DNA from: Virgibacillus sp. AGTR
GTDB lineage: Bacteria > Bacillota > Bacilli > Bacillales > Amphibacillaceae
Length of the DNA stretch: 57,880 bases
Reading direction: 5' to 3'
Assembly: GCF_016919725.2 (NCBI RefSeq)
Contig: NZ_JAJERH010000019.1
Location: forward strand, 1-57,880
Shown: positions 29,401 through 37,104 of the stretch, one piece after another
Layout of the letters: the number at the start of each line of letters is the position of its first letter
How positions within the stretch are numbered: the stretch's first letter is position 1
The notes under the pieces: model-generated
Told to the model about the DNA's origin: nothing
The model's database searches: none
Seen by the model: the letters and a program-made list of their open reading frames with translations, nothing else
Translations under genes and position numbers: made by a program

Positions 29401-29849
29401 AATCCTGATAAAAGTGTATGAATATCCTCATATAGGTTTGATGATAGTGTTTTTGCTATAGAGGAATGATTAATCGAAAGAATACCAACACAATCCGTCA
29501 CATAAGGAGATAGGTCATTTATAGTAATACCTTCTTCTCCATTTTTCTGAATGTGTGTACTTAGCTTAGCTAAGTTCTGATAACCGTGATTATTTTTAGC
29601 TAATAATGTTACTTGTTCTTTATCATTATTTTTCTCGCCTCTCACTGTGATAATCATCCCTATGATAGGCTTGATCCCATACGCTTTGCATTGCCTATAA
29701 AAATCAATTGCTCCGTACAGCACCTGATAATCCGTAAGTGCTAAAGCATCATACTCTAACTCAATAGCTTTTTTCACTAATTTTTCGATTGTAATCGTAC
29801 TGTCCAGCAAACTATAGCTGCTACGTACTTGTAAATGTGTAAACGACAT
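26484..29849 (-). CDS. dnaE: DNA polymerase III alpha subunit DnaE
   Basis: Replicative polymerase; in Gram-positives DnaE extends RNA primers before handing over to PolC. The 1121 aa show an N-terminal PHP domain (FTHLQVRSSYSLLDS), the catalytic PDIDIDFSDTRRDE with its aspartates, the GRGSAAGSLV loop, helix-hairpin-helix, and the OB-fold AFLTLGDETGEMEAVVFPDLY near the C-terminus. The usual PHP metal ligands are partly replaced, for example LRSSYS with Ser at the expected His-x-His, so PHP nuclease activity is doubtful. It is divergent from ytrH. Confidence 0.95.
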   Translation of the reverse strand: MSFTHLQVRSSYSLLDSTITIEKLVKKAIELEYDALALTDYQVLYGAIDFYRQCKAYGIKPIIGMIITVRGEKNNDKEQVTLLAKNNHGYQNLAKLSTHIQKNGEEGITINDLSPYVTDCVGILSINHSSIAKTLSSNLYEDIHTLLSGFMNLFKQGDFYLGIEASRTEIDTVLIQKGMEFKDQYSIPVVALNDVRYLEEKDAIAFDCLQAMKMNEKWNGKQISTHLQHHHLRSKVEMDHIFISWPEVLTETENIKAKCDVNFQFNQRHLPSFPLPNGNEDAHEFLEKLCWKAVNSKYTLLTDELRSRLTYELRVIESMQFSDYFLIVADFIRFAKQNNIFVGPGRGSAAGSLVAYILGITEIDPIEYDLLFERFLNPERMTMPDIDIDFSDTRRDEVLMYIREKYGHDHVAQIITFGTYAARSLLRELIKTMDINQQDASFILRHIPVQSKKSIVHIVNESKELKEYVKGSEQLKVLFTVATTLEGIPRHISTHAAGIVITQDPLVEYIPLATSGSDIWLTQFPMNDLEDIGLLKIDLLGLRNLTLMERVNRTINYSKNKTIHLNEIPADDQETFALLKEGKTNGVFQLESQGMKQVLRELQPSTFEDIVAVNALYRPGPMEYIPTYIKRKHQQEAIVYPHPDLASILVKTYGVLVYQEQIMQIASKIAGFSLGEADILRRAVSKKQESVMEEQKGKFIDGCIGNGYDLSVAEELFAWIVKFSNYGFNRSHAVAYSKITYQLAYLKTHFPAAFFAELLSSSVNQHDKLQTYVREMKELQLTLLPPSINKSYGRYSVEGDCIRIGLLQIKGIGKQVVHEIVQARKERPFKNLFDFCLRISLKTVNRQTIELLVMSGAMDEFHGNRASLMATIDQAIEQGELFKEFQGQPRLFDDQIELEGEYVLIEDFTQIKKLADEKELLGIYVSDHPLTSYRKQLQRSGYIRLAHARKLIGKRNVKSAAVIQQIKTIRTKRGDPMAFLTLGDETGEMEAVVFPDLYRQINRWLKEELLVIMEGKIESRNQRIQWLLSSVELLSEEVLYKLTTGRLFIKISGNSSESELKKIKQIANHNPGNTPIIIFQEDTRRTYQLSEEYFIHPNRESIKNLETYFGKESVVFDSDKQ

Positions 29850-29928
29850 CGTATCCCGTCCTTTAAAATCTCTACTTCTTATTATACCAATCTAGATAGA
29901 ACATGCATACGGAAAAGCTGATTCAAAA

Positions 29929-29957
29929 GCATAACCTGTCCTTATTAATCATACAAT
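29929..29957 (+). promoter_or_regulatory. candidate sigma-E promoter of ytrHI
   Basis: GCATAAC (29929-29935), 14 bases, then CATACAAT (29950-29957). The -10 fits the sigma-E consensus CATACANT fully and the -35 fits five of seven positions of KMATATT. It lies 33 bases before the ytrH start; ytrHI is sigma-E dependent in B. subtilis. Confidence 0.6.
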
Positions 29958-29990
29958 GGAATTAACATGGCTCACGAGGAGTGCGTTCTT

Positions 29991-30323
29991 ATGGAAGAAC
30001 GATTTTTTGAGACGTTTATACATTGTTACTTTATTGCTTTTGGTGTCATAATTGGTGGATCAATTATCGGAAGTATCGGTGCATTTGTCACTGGAGATGC
30101 ACCAATATATGATATTGGTCGAATTGCTAACCGTTTACGTATTTGGGCAATAGTAGCTGCGATTGGTGGAACCTTTGATGCAATTGCGAATTTTGAAAAG
30201 GGTATCTATGATGGATCAACCATGGATTTAGTAAAACAGGCATTATTTATTCTTTCCGCAATGGGTGGCGTGAAAACAGCGATACTTTTGTTAAATTGGC
30301 TTATTCAGGAGGAAATTAATTGA
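29991..30323 (+). CDS. ytrH: sporulation membrane protein YtrH
   Basis: A 110-residue membrane protein needed for efficient sporulation in B. subtilis. Three hydrophobic segments are seen at about 10-32, 48-65 and 82-100; the stretch NRLRIWAIVAAIGGTFDA is the family core. The start at 29991 follows GAGGAG with a 9-base spacer; an ATG 24 bases upstream lies before that site. It overlaps the next gene by one base. A sigma-E-like promoter precedes it. Confidence 0.88.
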   Translation: MEERFFETFIHCYFIAFGVIIGGSIIGSIGAFVTGDAPIYDIGRIANRLRIWAIVAAIGGTFDAIANFEKGIYDGSTMDLVKQALFILSAMGGVKTAILLLNWLIQEEIN

Positions 30324-30826
30324 TGCATATCCCTCCTTATCATAAAAAAGTAACTTGGCAGCGTTTTTTTGTTGGAGTAATGATCGGTGGTGTAATTGCC
30401 TACTGTACCCTTCTTTATATGTATGGATCGATGTATGAATCATTACTTGAGGAAAACAATCAATTTCGCAGTAAAATAAATGATTTACAAAATCAAAACG
30501 AATCCTTATTAGAAGATAACGATGAGTTAAGCGAAAAATCGCAGAAGGCGGTAACTATTGAGTCCGTATCGTTAACCATTGAAAATACAGATGAGTTGCC
30601 TTTGGATCGACTTATTATTGATAATTTAGAAGAGATGGTAAAAACCGAGTTAAAACATATTTACGGAAAGGATCTTTCTCTTATCGCAGAAAGTGAAAAA
30701 TTACTTGTATCCACCATTGAAAACAAAGCCTATACTGTAGACGAGTTTACCTACAACTTTACAATAACAAAGCTAGTTATATCCAAACATATTAAAATAA
30801 CCGTTAAAGCAGATCTTGCTAACTAA
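30323..30826 (+). CDS. ytrI: sporulation membrane protein YtrI
   Basis: A 167-residue protein with one N-terminal membrane helix (about 14-36), a coiled coil rich in Glu, Asn and Gln (about 40-75), and a C-terminal beta-rich domain predicted outside the mother-cell membrane. The ytrH stop and this ATG overlap (TGATG); the AGGAGG site is 10 bases from the ATG and 7 from an in-frame TTG one codon earlier, so either could start. Partner of YtrH; sequence diverges quickly in this family, and context supports the name. Confidence 0.82.
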   Translation: MHIPPYHKKVTWQRFFVGVMIGGVIAYCTLLYMYGSMYESLLEENNQFRSKINDLQNQNESLLEDNDELSEKSQKAVTIESVSLTIENTDELPLDRLIIDNLEEMVKTELKHIYGKDLSLIAESEKLLVSTIENKAYTVDEFTYNFTITKLVISKHIKITVKADLAN

Positions 30827-30954
30827 TGTGAACGTTTTATGAAATATTTGAAAATTTATGGTAATATCGTTATTTTTTGTTTAAAATAAAAATAAGAAAA
30901 GAACATTTGCGATTAACTTTCATATACTGCTTAAGATGAAAGGAGTGGATTTTC

Positions 30955-31152
30955 ATGTTGGTAATGAATCATAGACGGATGCGTGATGAAAAAATAGCTC
31001 GACTAAAAGAGGGCCATTCCGCTTATGCTGAATCACATGAGCTCATTCGCTTAATAAAACGTGATATTGAGAAGGAACACTTGGACGTCATTTATGACAA
31101 CACAAATTCAGGTTGCTGGTTTATCCCGAACTCCAATAGAAAAAGTAGTTAA
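30955..31152 (+). CDS. small hypothetical protein
   Basis: A 65-residue polar, charged protein (MRDEKIARLKEGHSAYAES then a helical stretch of alternating Arg/Lys and Glu/Asp), ending in a more ordered segment with one Cys and one Trp. It has a strong AAAGGAG site 9 bases from the ATG and its own terminator, which supports real expression. Similar small proteins lie near nrnA in other Bacillaceae. No function is recognisable. Confidence 0.75.
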   Translation: MLVMNHRRMRDEKIARLKEGHSAYAESHELIRLIKRDIEKEHLDVIYDNTNSGCWFIPNSNRKSS

Positions 31153-31170
31153 TTACTTACGATGAATAAA

Positions 31171-31197
31171 CGAGCCGGTACTTTCGGCTCGTTTTTT
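31171..31197 (+). terminator. bidirectional terminator between the small gene and nrnA
   Basis: CGAGCCG (31171-31177) with CGGCTCG (31185-31191), followed by T6 on the plus strand. The T-tract overlaps the nrnA stop codon; the minus strand is followed by TTTATT. Confidence 0.88.
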
Positions 31198-32140
31198 ATG
31201 CGTTATTATATGTTACACATATTTCATCTAATTCACGTACTAGTCTATCCGCTTCCTCCCACGTACTTACAGAAGCGCCCGATGCCATGGGATGACCTCC
31301 ACCATTAAATTTAGCGGCTAACTCATTAATAACAGGTCCCTTCGACCGCAAGCGAACTCGGATGATCTCATCTTCTTCAATAAATATTACCCATGCACAA
31401 ATTCCTTCAACATCTCCTAAAGCTGTTACCAATTGACCTGTATCGGTTGGTTGTACTTGAAATTCTTCTAAAATTTGTTTTGTTAGCTTAACAGAAGACA
31501 TACCTGATGGAGATAATGTAAAGTTTTGCAAAATATAGCCACGTAACTTCGCTATATTCGCTTTCACATTATATATTCCATCATATAATGCTGTGCGATC
31601 AAATGAATAGGTTACTAGTTCTGCAGCATATTGGAACGTTTTTTTCGATGTGCTCGGATATAAAAATCTACCCGTGTCTCCTACTATGCCTGCATAAAGA
31701 AGACGTGCTGCTTCATGATTACATGAAAAGCCATGATTCTTTGCTTGTATAAAAAATTCATAGATCATTTCACTTGTAGAGCTAGCCCCAATATTTATCC
31801 ACTGTATATCACCGTATTCATCCGTATTGGGGTGATGATCAATTTTAATCCATTTACTACCTAATTGATAACGTTCATCAGATATTCGCTCCGTATTTGC
31901 TGTGTCACATACAATAACAAGTGCGCCTCGATATTGCTCATCAGAAATAGTATCCATTCTTGCTAAAAAAGTTAATGTATCCTCTTCTTCACCAACAGCA
32001 TAGACATTTTTTTCTGGAAATGAATGCTTAATAAGTGCTTTTAATCCTACTTGTGATCCAATGGCGTCTGGATCTGGGCGAACGTGTCGATGAATAATGA
32101 TTGTATTATACTGTTTTATTGCTTCAATTATTTCCTGCAA
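31196..32140 (-). CDS. nrnA: oligoribonuclease / pAp-phosphatase NrnA
   Basis: DHH/DHHA1 phosphoesterase that degrades very short RNA and removes the 3' phosphate of pAp. The DHH domain has the metal motifs HRHVRPDPDAIGSQ, VCDTAN and KIDHHPN; the C-terminal DHHA1 substrate motif is FNGGGHPMASGAS. Length 314 aa matches B. subtilis YtqI. The start is TTG behind an AAAGGTGAT site; no better ATG exists nearby. Convergent with the small gene before it. Confidence 0.94.
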   Translation of the reverse strand: MQEIIEAIKQYNTIIIHRHVRPDPDAIGSQVGLKALIKHSFPEKNVYAVGEEEDTLTFLARMDTISDEQYRGALVIVCDTANTERISDERYQLGSKWIKIDHHPNTDEYGDIQWINIGASSTSEMIYEFFIQAKNHGFSCNHEAARLLYAGIVGDTGRFLYPSTSKKTFQYAAELVTYSFDRTALYDGIYNVKANIAKLRGYILQNFTLSPSGMSSVKLTKQILEEFQVQPTDTGQLVTALGDVEGICAWVIFIEEDEIIRVRLRSKGPVINELAAKFNGGGHPMASGASVSTWEEADRLVRELDEICVTYNNA

Positions 32141-32248
32141 AATATCACCTTTTTCGTAGCTTTTATTCTCTCATTGTAGCTAAAATTTAAGAAAAACGTT
32201 ACAATTAATTTTGTGGATAATGGTAATTTAGATTAGGGGCGATTACAT

Positions 32249-32542
32249 ATGTTTATATTTTCTATATTTATTGTAATATCTATTGTACTTTATGTATATT
32301 ATAAAGTTGCTATTGTAAAAAGCAAGGATGGTCTAACACAGGCATACTTCAATGCTAAATCCAGAATATGTCTTGGTAGTTTTGTGCTTTTCTTCACAGC
32401 TAATCAATATATTCTTTACCAAACAAAGCTATCATTATTTATAGGTATAGTTCTCCTCATCGTCGGAGTTCCACAGATTTATCGAGGTATAAAAGAAGTA
32501 AAACACTATCGAAATGAATGGAAGAGATTAAATCCATCCTAA
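32249..32542 (+). CDS. ytpI: YtpI family membrane protein
   Basis: A 97-residue protein with three hydrophobic stretches (about 3-21, 44-56 and 60-80) and a basic C-terminus, matching the YtpI family in size and layout and in its place between nrnA and ytoI. The site is a weak GGGGCGAT before ATG. Function unknown. Confidence 0.75.
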   Translation: MFIFSIFIVISIVLYVYYKVAIVKSKDGLTQAYFNAKSRICLGSFVLFFTANQYILYQTKLSLFIGIVLLIVGVPQIYRGIKEVKHYRNEWKRLNPS

Positions 32543-32548
32543 ACAAAT

Positions 32549-32740
32549 AAAAGCGCAAGCGCGAATAGAAACGTAGCGACTGGAGAGAGTCAACGGAGAT
32601 AAAGGAATCACGGTTAGCTTTCGAGCCAATGATAACTTAGATTAGGGCGATTCATGAAGTCGCCTAGTTTCTGGGCACTGGATCTGGACGTGGCTCAACA
32701 CGCCCGTATTTATCCATAGGCTCAAATTTTATAATTGACT
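32549..32740. repeat. dispersed repeat family A, copy 3
   Basis: 192 bp, same orientation as the other copies, beginning AAAGCGCAAGCG and ending before the hairpin at 32742. It fills the space between the ytpI stop and the ytoI 3' end. Confidence 0.85.
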
Positions 32741-32741
32741 T

Positions 32742-32799
32742 ATAAAGCTACCGGAGTGAGTGCTTCTTATCCATTAAGCACTCCCCCCAGTAGCTTTAT
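32742..32799 (-). terminator. long hairpin next to repeat A copy 3
   Basis: ATAAAGCTAC (32742-32751) with GTAGCTTTAT (32790-32799) and an inner GAGTGCTT/AAGCACTC. T-tracts are weak on both strands. It may serve ytpI, ytoI or both. Confidence 0.55.
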
Positions 32800-32828
32800 T
32801 CCTTCAGTCCCTACTGATCAACACAAAC

Positions 32829-32874
32829 CTCATTAACCGTTTTATTACTGATAGATTAATTAACGGTTAATGAG
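32829..32874 (-). terminator. inverted repeat at the ytoI stop codon
   Basis: A perfect 13-bp inverted repeat, CTCATTAACCGTT (32829-32841) and AACGGTTAATGAG (32862-32874). One arm codes for the last residues of YtoI. The minus strand continues GTTTGTGTT, so it may be the ytoI terminator. Confidence 0.5.
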
Positions 32875-34167
32875 CTGAGCCATCAGCAATCCTTTACCAA
32901 CTAGTTTTCTCTCGTCAAATACTTCCACATCAATTTTTGCATACATCCTACCGATTTCAAGCAGCTTCGGTTTTATTTTCAATGTGCTGTCAATTTGTAC
33001 TGGCTTAATAAAATACACGGACAGATTTTCCGCTACAAGATCACCTTTTTTATACTGAAGAAGCATTCTCCTACTCGCTTCTGTTATTAATGATGTAAAT
33101 ACTCCATTTGATAATGTTCCAAGTTGATTCGTCATCTGTGGTGCAACGGTTGTTAAATAGGTATCCTTCTGATTGTCCGCTTCTCGCAAATTACGAGAAA
33201 CAATATCATCTATTGTCTCACCAACCTGAGGCTGCCTTTGTATTTGTTGTAATGCTTTTAATACATCCTGTCGAGAAATGACTCCTTGTAAATGATTGGA
33301 TTCATCTGCTACTGGCATTACTTCTATACCTTCCCAAACCATCATGTGGGCCACAGAAGCTAAAGAAGTCTTTGTCTGAACAATCTTCGGATGCCTACTC
33401 ATTACTTTTTCGATAGTTGTCTGATTCTCTTTCCCAATGATATCTTTTGAAGTAGCCATACCAATAACACGTTTTTTTTCATCAACTACCGGAAAACGAG
33501 TATGTGTCGATCTATGATTAAGTTCATACCAATCATGTATGGTGTCCTTTGCACGTAAATAAAACGATCGTTCAAATGGAGTAAAAATATCGCCCACTAA
33601 TACGATTTCTTTTTTTATTAATTGATCATAAATCGCTCTATTTATCATCGCAGCCACTGTAAACGTATCATAACTAGTAGAAATAATTGGAAGCTGTCTT
33701 TCATCAGCTAACCGCTTAATATAGTCCTCCGTATCAAACCCACCAGTTATAAGTACTGCCGCACCCTCTTTCAAAGCTAATTCATGCGCTTTAATACGAT
33801 TTCCTACGATCAGTAAAGATCCTGCCTCAGTATAACGCATCATCGCATCAAGTTGCATAGCTCCAATTACAAATTTCGATAATGTCTTATGAAGCCCTTC
33901 TCTACCACCTAGAACCTGTCCATCAACAATATTGATTACCTCTGCAAACGTAAGGCGCTCGAAGTTTTCTTTTTTCTTCCGTTCAATACGAATTGTACCT
34001 ACACGTTCGATTGTGCTTACAAGTCCTTGATTTTCAGCTTCTTTAATCGCTCGATATGCTGTGCCATCACTTACATTTAAATCCTTAGCGATTTGTCTTA
34101 CCGATATCTTATGACCAATTTCCAATGATATAATATGCTGAATTATTTGCTCATGTTTACTCGCCAT
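32860..34167 (-). CDS. ytoI: YtoI: HTH, DRTGG, CBS pair and hot-dog domain protein
   Basis: A 435-residue multidomain protein, probably a ligand-responsive regulator. In order: an N-terminal winged helix (about 1-65; VSDGTAYRAIKEAENQGL), a DRTGG domain (about 75-180), two CBS domains (about 190-310; HTRFPVVDEKKRVIGMATS and VMPVADESNHLQGVIS), and a hot-dog thioesterase-like domain (about 335-435; SVYFIKPVQID). CBS pairs commonly bind adenine nucleotides. The start is taken at MASKHEQ, as in B. subtilis; five further in-frame codons exist upstream and neither start has a strong ribosome site. Target unknown. Confidence 0.88.
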   Translation of the reverse strand: MASKHEQIIQHIISLEIGHKISVRQIAKDLNVSDGTAYRAIKEAENQGLVSTIERVGTIRIERKKKENFERLTFAEVINIVDGQVLGGREGLHKTLSKFVIGAMQLDAMMRYTEAGSLLIVGNRIKAHELALKEGAAVLITGGFDTEDYIKRLADERQLPIISTSYDTFTVAAMINRAIYDQLIKKEIVLVGDIFTPFERSFYLRAKDTIHDWYELNHRSTHTRFPVVDEKKRVIGMATSKDIIGKENQTTIEKVMSRHPKIVQTKTSLASVAHMMVWEGIEVMPVADESNHLQGVISRQDVLKALQQIQRQPQVGETIDDIVSRNLREADNQKDTYLTTVAPQMTNQLGTLSNGVFTSLITEASRRMLLQYKKGDLVAENLSVYFIKPVQIDSTLKIKPKLLEIGRMYAKIDVEVFDERKLVGKGLLMAQLINR

Positions 34168-34240
34168 TGGTACATACACCATCTTTCAACTGTACTAATG
34201 AATTATTTACCATTTATTATACAGTTGAAAAAGCTGAAAC

Positions 34241-34471
34241 TCAATAATTATAGGTTTGACGCTGTCTTTCCTTTTGCTGTTCCATAATTGGTGGTTGAAT
34301 CATTTGTAAAAGTGAAGCAATATTTGCTCCAACAATTAATAAGAAAAAAATTAACCATCCACCCCAAAAAGCAAGTTCAATCGGCGTAACAGCATATGGT
34401 ATAGAGGGCCACGCCATGTATAAGAAGAAACCTGCAAGCAATAATCGTAGTACTGCATAATGTCTCACCAT
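34241..34471 (-). CDS. small membrane protein, function unknown
   Basis: A 76-residue protein with two hydrophobic segments (about 5-22 and 32-53) and a polar Gln/Arg-rich tail. A strong AAGGAGGT site 8 bases before ATG supports expression. It is upstream of ytoI on the same strand with about 70 bases between. I do not recognise the family. Confidence 0.7.
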   Translation of the reverse strand: MVRHYAVLRLLLAGFFLYMAWPSIPYAVTPIELAFWGGWLIFFLLIVGANIASLLQMIQPPIMEQQKERQRQTYNY

Positions 34472-34579
34472 TATTGTCTACCTCCTTGGTAACAATGTAT
34501 GAAAGAATCCATGCATTAAGAACTTACACGGTTCTTCTATTCATCATATTGTCCATAATAAAGTGAGCGTTCATTTAGT

Positions 34580-34655
34580 AGGGGGGTTATACCACCAATA
34601 GTGGTTTCACCTTATTACTTGAAGTGGGGGTTTTACTGCCAATTATATATGGGAT
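34580..34655 (-). repeat. dispersed structured repeat family C, copy 3 (partial)
   Basis: Read on minus, only the first part is present: ATTGGCAGTAAAACCCCCACTTCAAG, here split as the motif TTGGCAGTAAAA, then CACTTCA/TAAGGTG and GTGAAACCA. The ACTGCCAGT return arm and second hairpin are missing, so the copy is truncated. Confidence 0.6.
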
Positions 34656-34694
34656 AAAACAGATCTAAATAGCAATATTCATAACTACCAGTAT

Positions 34695-35447
34695 CTAAAG
34701 GTATCTAAAATACCAATCGATAATAGCATCTCCATAAAAATAGGTAATTAAAGTCGCAATTACTATATATGGTCCAAATGCTACAGGCTGCTTACGTTGA
34801 ATTTTTTTGATTACTAGTAACAACATTCCAAAGACAGCCCCAACTACACAAGATAGAAAAAAGCAAAGCAATAGTTTCTCATACCCCAATACAATACCTA
34901 GTACACCGAAAAGTTTCATATCCCCTGCTCCCATACCACCACGACTAATTAAAATGATGAACATAGTGATACATACACCCAATAGTCCTCCAAGTAATGG
35001 CGACCACCATGGCGTTAATGGATAGATAATTCGCAGTATAAAAAATAGCGGAAGAAAGAATAGCAATAACTTATTAGGTATGACCATATATGTTAAGTCG
35101 GAAACTGTAATGATCATCAGCATGGAAACTAATAGCAATGCTATAATTAGCTCGCTATTCCAACCTAACATCAAATAACTATATACAAATAATAATCCAG
35201 TAGAGATTTCAATCAATGGATAGAGATAGGATATACGGTTACTACATTTACTACATCTACCTTTTAAACACAAGAAGGATAAAATGGGTATTAGCTCATA
35301 CCAGTGAAGCTGATGACTACAATGTATACAATTAGAACGGTTCATGATAAACGATAATTGTTTAGGTAATCGCAATCCTACTACATTATAAAAAGATCCA
35401 AACAGTAAACCAACTAGAAAAAATAACGAGAGCGTAAAAGTGTTCAA
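34695..35447 (-). CDS. comC: prepilin leader peptidase / methylase (ComC type)
   Basis: Membrane aspartyl protease that cleaves and N-methylates type IV pilin-like proteins for the DNA-uptake pseudopilus. The 250 aa include two CxxC pairs (C40/C43 and C65/C68) in the cytoplasmic methylase part, the first catalytic D117 (VSDLTYMVIPN) and the second D176 in GAGDMKLFG. About eight hydrophobic helices are seen. It starts with TTG after an AAGGTG site. It is alone; in B. subtilis comC lies by folC instead. Confidence 0.9.
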   Translation of the reverse strand: MNTFTLSLFFLVGLLFGSFYNVVGLRLPKQLSFIMNRSNCIHCSHQLHWYELIPILSFLCLKGRCSKCSNRISYLYPLIEISTGLLFVYSYLMLGWNSELIIALLLVSMLMIITVSDLTYMVIPNKLLLFFLPLFFILRIIYPLTPWWSPLLGGLLGVCITMFIILISRGGMGAGDMKLFGVLGIVLGYEKLLLCFFLSCVVGAVFGMLLLVIKKIQRKQPVAFGPYIVIATLITYFYGDAIIDWYFRYL

Positions 35448-35681
35448 TCGGATTTCACCTTATTTCTACTTGAATATCTTTTAATAAAATAAAATATAGC
35501 TTTTTCAGAGAGACGGGATAAAGTGTTTTGAATGGATCGTTTTTAATAGTGTCCCAACCCCAATATACGTTTGCCACTTTATCTATTTCTGCTACGACAT
35601 ATGCTACTTTATGCCTAAATTATAGTATAAAAAGATGGAAATAACTAGTAGCAAAAAGGGAATATTTGCATGCTTCTACAG

Positions 35682-35959
35682 CAAGGGGCTGGCAAGAAAA
35701 AAGTTAACCCAAAAGCCGAACGATAAAACGATAAAATAAAATAAAACTTCAATCAGCGTGCGATGTAACGCTGCCGATTCCCTTATCCTATCGGTAAAAA
35801 GCGCGAGCTGAAGATCGTGCAAGAAAGTGGTCCTTAGGAGCCGCGTCACGGAAGGCGAAGTATTTTATAGAGGGTGATAGAACCTGTTTGACGTAAACAA
35901 ATCATCCGAACTGAATCCGTTCGGATGATGATGTGAATAAGATACTTTTTTCTCAGTCT
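35682..35959. repeat. dispersed repeat family B, divergent copy 3
   Basis: Starts GGGGCTGGCAAGAAAA and ends CTTTTTTCTCAGTCT, degenerate versions of the inverted ends seen at 39563/39859. The inner segment 35748-35795, read on minus, has GATAAGGGAATCGGCAGCG followed by TTACATCG, matching 10269-10293 of copy 1. It ends about 6 bases from the ytkL stop and contains that gene's terminator. I see nothing in 35448-35681. Confidence 0.6.
35901..35929 (-). terminator. terminator of ytkL
   Basis: ATCATCCGAAC (35901-35911) pairs perfectly with GTTCGGATGAT (35919-35929); the minus strand then reads TTGTTTACG. It sits inside repeat B copy 3. Confidence 0.7.
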
Positions 35960-35965
35960 AAACGA

Positions 35966-36646
35966 TTATAATTGCAACGCATCGCCAATCTCCATTACTT
36001 TTCCTTCTCCCGATTTAATTTGACTGATGAACTTGTGCGGGTCCTGTTCAATGACAGGAAAGGTATTATAATGTATAGGAACCGTTACATCTGCATGAAT
36101 CCATTCCGAGGCAATTAGCGCATCTTCGGGCCCCATTGTAAAATTATCCCCGATTGGAACAAACGCAATATCAATATTATTCATATCACCTATTAATTTT
36201 AAATCTGAAAATAAACCAGTATCTCCAACATGGTAGATCGTTTTCTCATTCACCGTTAGAAGGATTCCTGCTGGCATACCAGTGTATACAATTGAACCAT
36301 CATCCTCTGTAAACGCCGAGCCATGAAAGGCCTGGGTGAGCTTGACTGTACCAAAATCAAATTCATGCTTCCCACCTATATGCATCGGATGTACACGTAA
36401 TCCTTTTGAACCCATATAGTCTGCTAATTCATTAGGAGCAACGATTAAAGCATTTGTCCGCTTTGCGATATCTATCGTATCACCGACATGGTCATTATGA
36501 CCATGTGTCAACAGGATAACATCTGGATTTACTGAGTTTGCATCCAAATCACATTTTTCATTTCCAGTAATAAAGGGATCAATTAAAATCTGATGTGTAT
36601 CCGTTTTAACCATTACTACTGAATGTCCATGATAAGAAATTTGCAC
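35966..36646 (-). CDS. ytkL: metallo-beta-lactamase fold hydrolase YtkL (UPF0173)
   Basis: A 226-residue metal-dependent hydrolase. The metallo-beta-lactamase ligand motif HGHNDHVGD is near residue 50, with further ligands in [20 protein letters not shown] and PIHYNTFP. The start is a GTG at 36646 with GAGGAG eight bases upstream; the GTG three codons earlier overlaps that site. The resulting length equals B. subtilis YtkL. Substrate unknown. Divergent from the Xaa-Pro peptidase across a family C repeat. Confidence 0.9.
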   Translation of the reverse strand: MQISYHGHSVVMVKTDTHQILIDPFITGNEKCDLDANSVNPDVILLTHGHNDHVGDTIDIAKRTNALIVAPNELADYMGSKGLRVHPMHIGGKHEFDFGTVKLTQAFHGSAFTEDDGSIVYTGMPAGILLTVNEKTIYHVGDTGLFSDLKLIGDMNNIDIAFVPIGDNFTMGPEDALIASEWIHADVTVPIHYNTFPVIEQDPHKFISQIKSGEGKVMEIGDALQL

Positions 36647-36749
36647 GATTACCACTCCTCTGATAAAACATTATACTATCTATCTTAAACAAGCATTCTT
36701 ATTTTTTCTACCCGAAATTAGTTATTTTCATGCTAGTTATTCGTATTTT

Positions 36750-36935
36750 TTTATCCCACCTATAACTGGCAATAATATCCCCGCTTCAATCATTAAAGTA
36801 AAACCAATATGGATAAGCGGGGGATCGAGTCGGTAAATGTCCGTTTGGTTCCAAGGTCTATAGGTCATACCCTTGTGGTGCTAACAATCCGCAGGGATAA
36901 ACACCCCCCACGGATTGAAGTTTCACTTTATATTG
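36750..36935 (+). repeat. dispersed structured repeat family C, copy 4 (most complete)
   Basis: ACTGGCAATAATATCCCCGC starts a hairpin with CCCCGCTT (36779-36786) pairing AAGCGGGG (36815-36822). Then come AATGTCCGTTTGGTTC, TATAGGTCATACCC and TTGTGGTGCTAAC, and a second hairpin AATCCG...CGGATT (36886-36891 with 36911-36916, extended by GGG/CCC), then GAAGTTTCACTTTATAT. It fills the gene-free stretch 36647-37060. A short ORF across it is not credible. Confidence 0.75.
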
Positions 36936-37060
36936 CCTGTTCAATCTATGTATATATTATCAGCTTTCTTATCACAGTAATAGTTTTGGAAACAAATATT
37001 AAAAATACGTTGCCATCAACTTGTCGTTAATGTCATCCATTTTAATTCCATACACTATTT

Positions 37061-37070
37061 TTGCTATAAT
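37061..37070 (+). promoter_or_regulatory. extended -10 promoter of the Xaa-Pro peptidase gene
   Basis: TTGCTATAAT is an extended -10 (TGn then TATAAT at 37065-37070) with a poor -35 (TTAATT, 17 bases away). The likely transcript start near 37077 excludes the upstream in-frame start codon. Confidence 0.5.
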
Positions 37071-37104
37071 AAAAATATTACATATTAAAGAGGTGTACAA
37101 AGAA

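Noticed and set aside
36809-37030. 73-codon plus-strand ORF
   Set aside because: It lies across repeat family C copy 4 and has no ribosome site; other copies do not keep the frame open.
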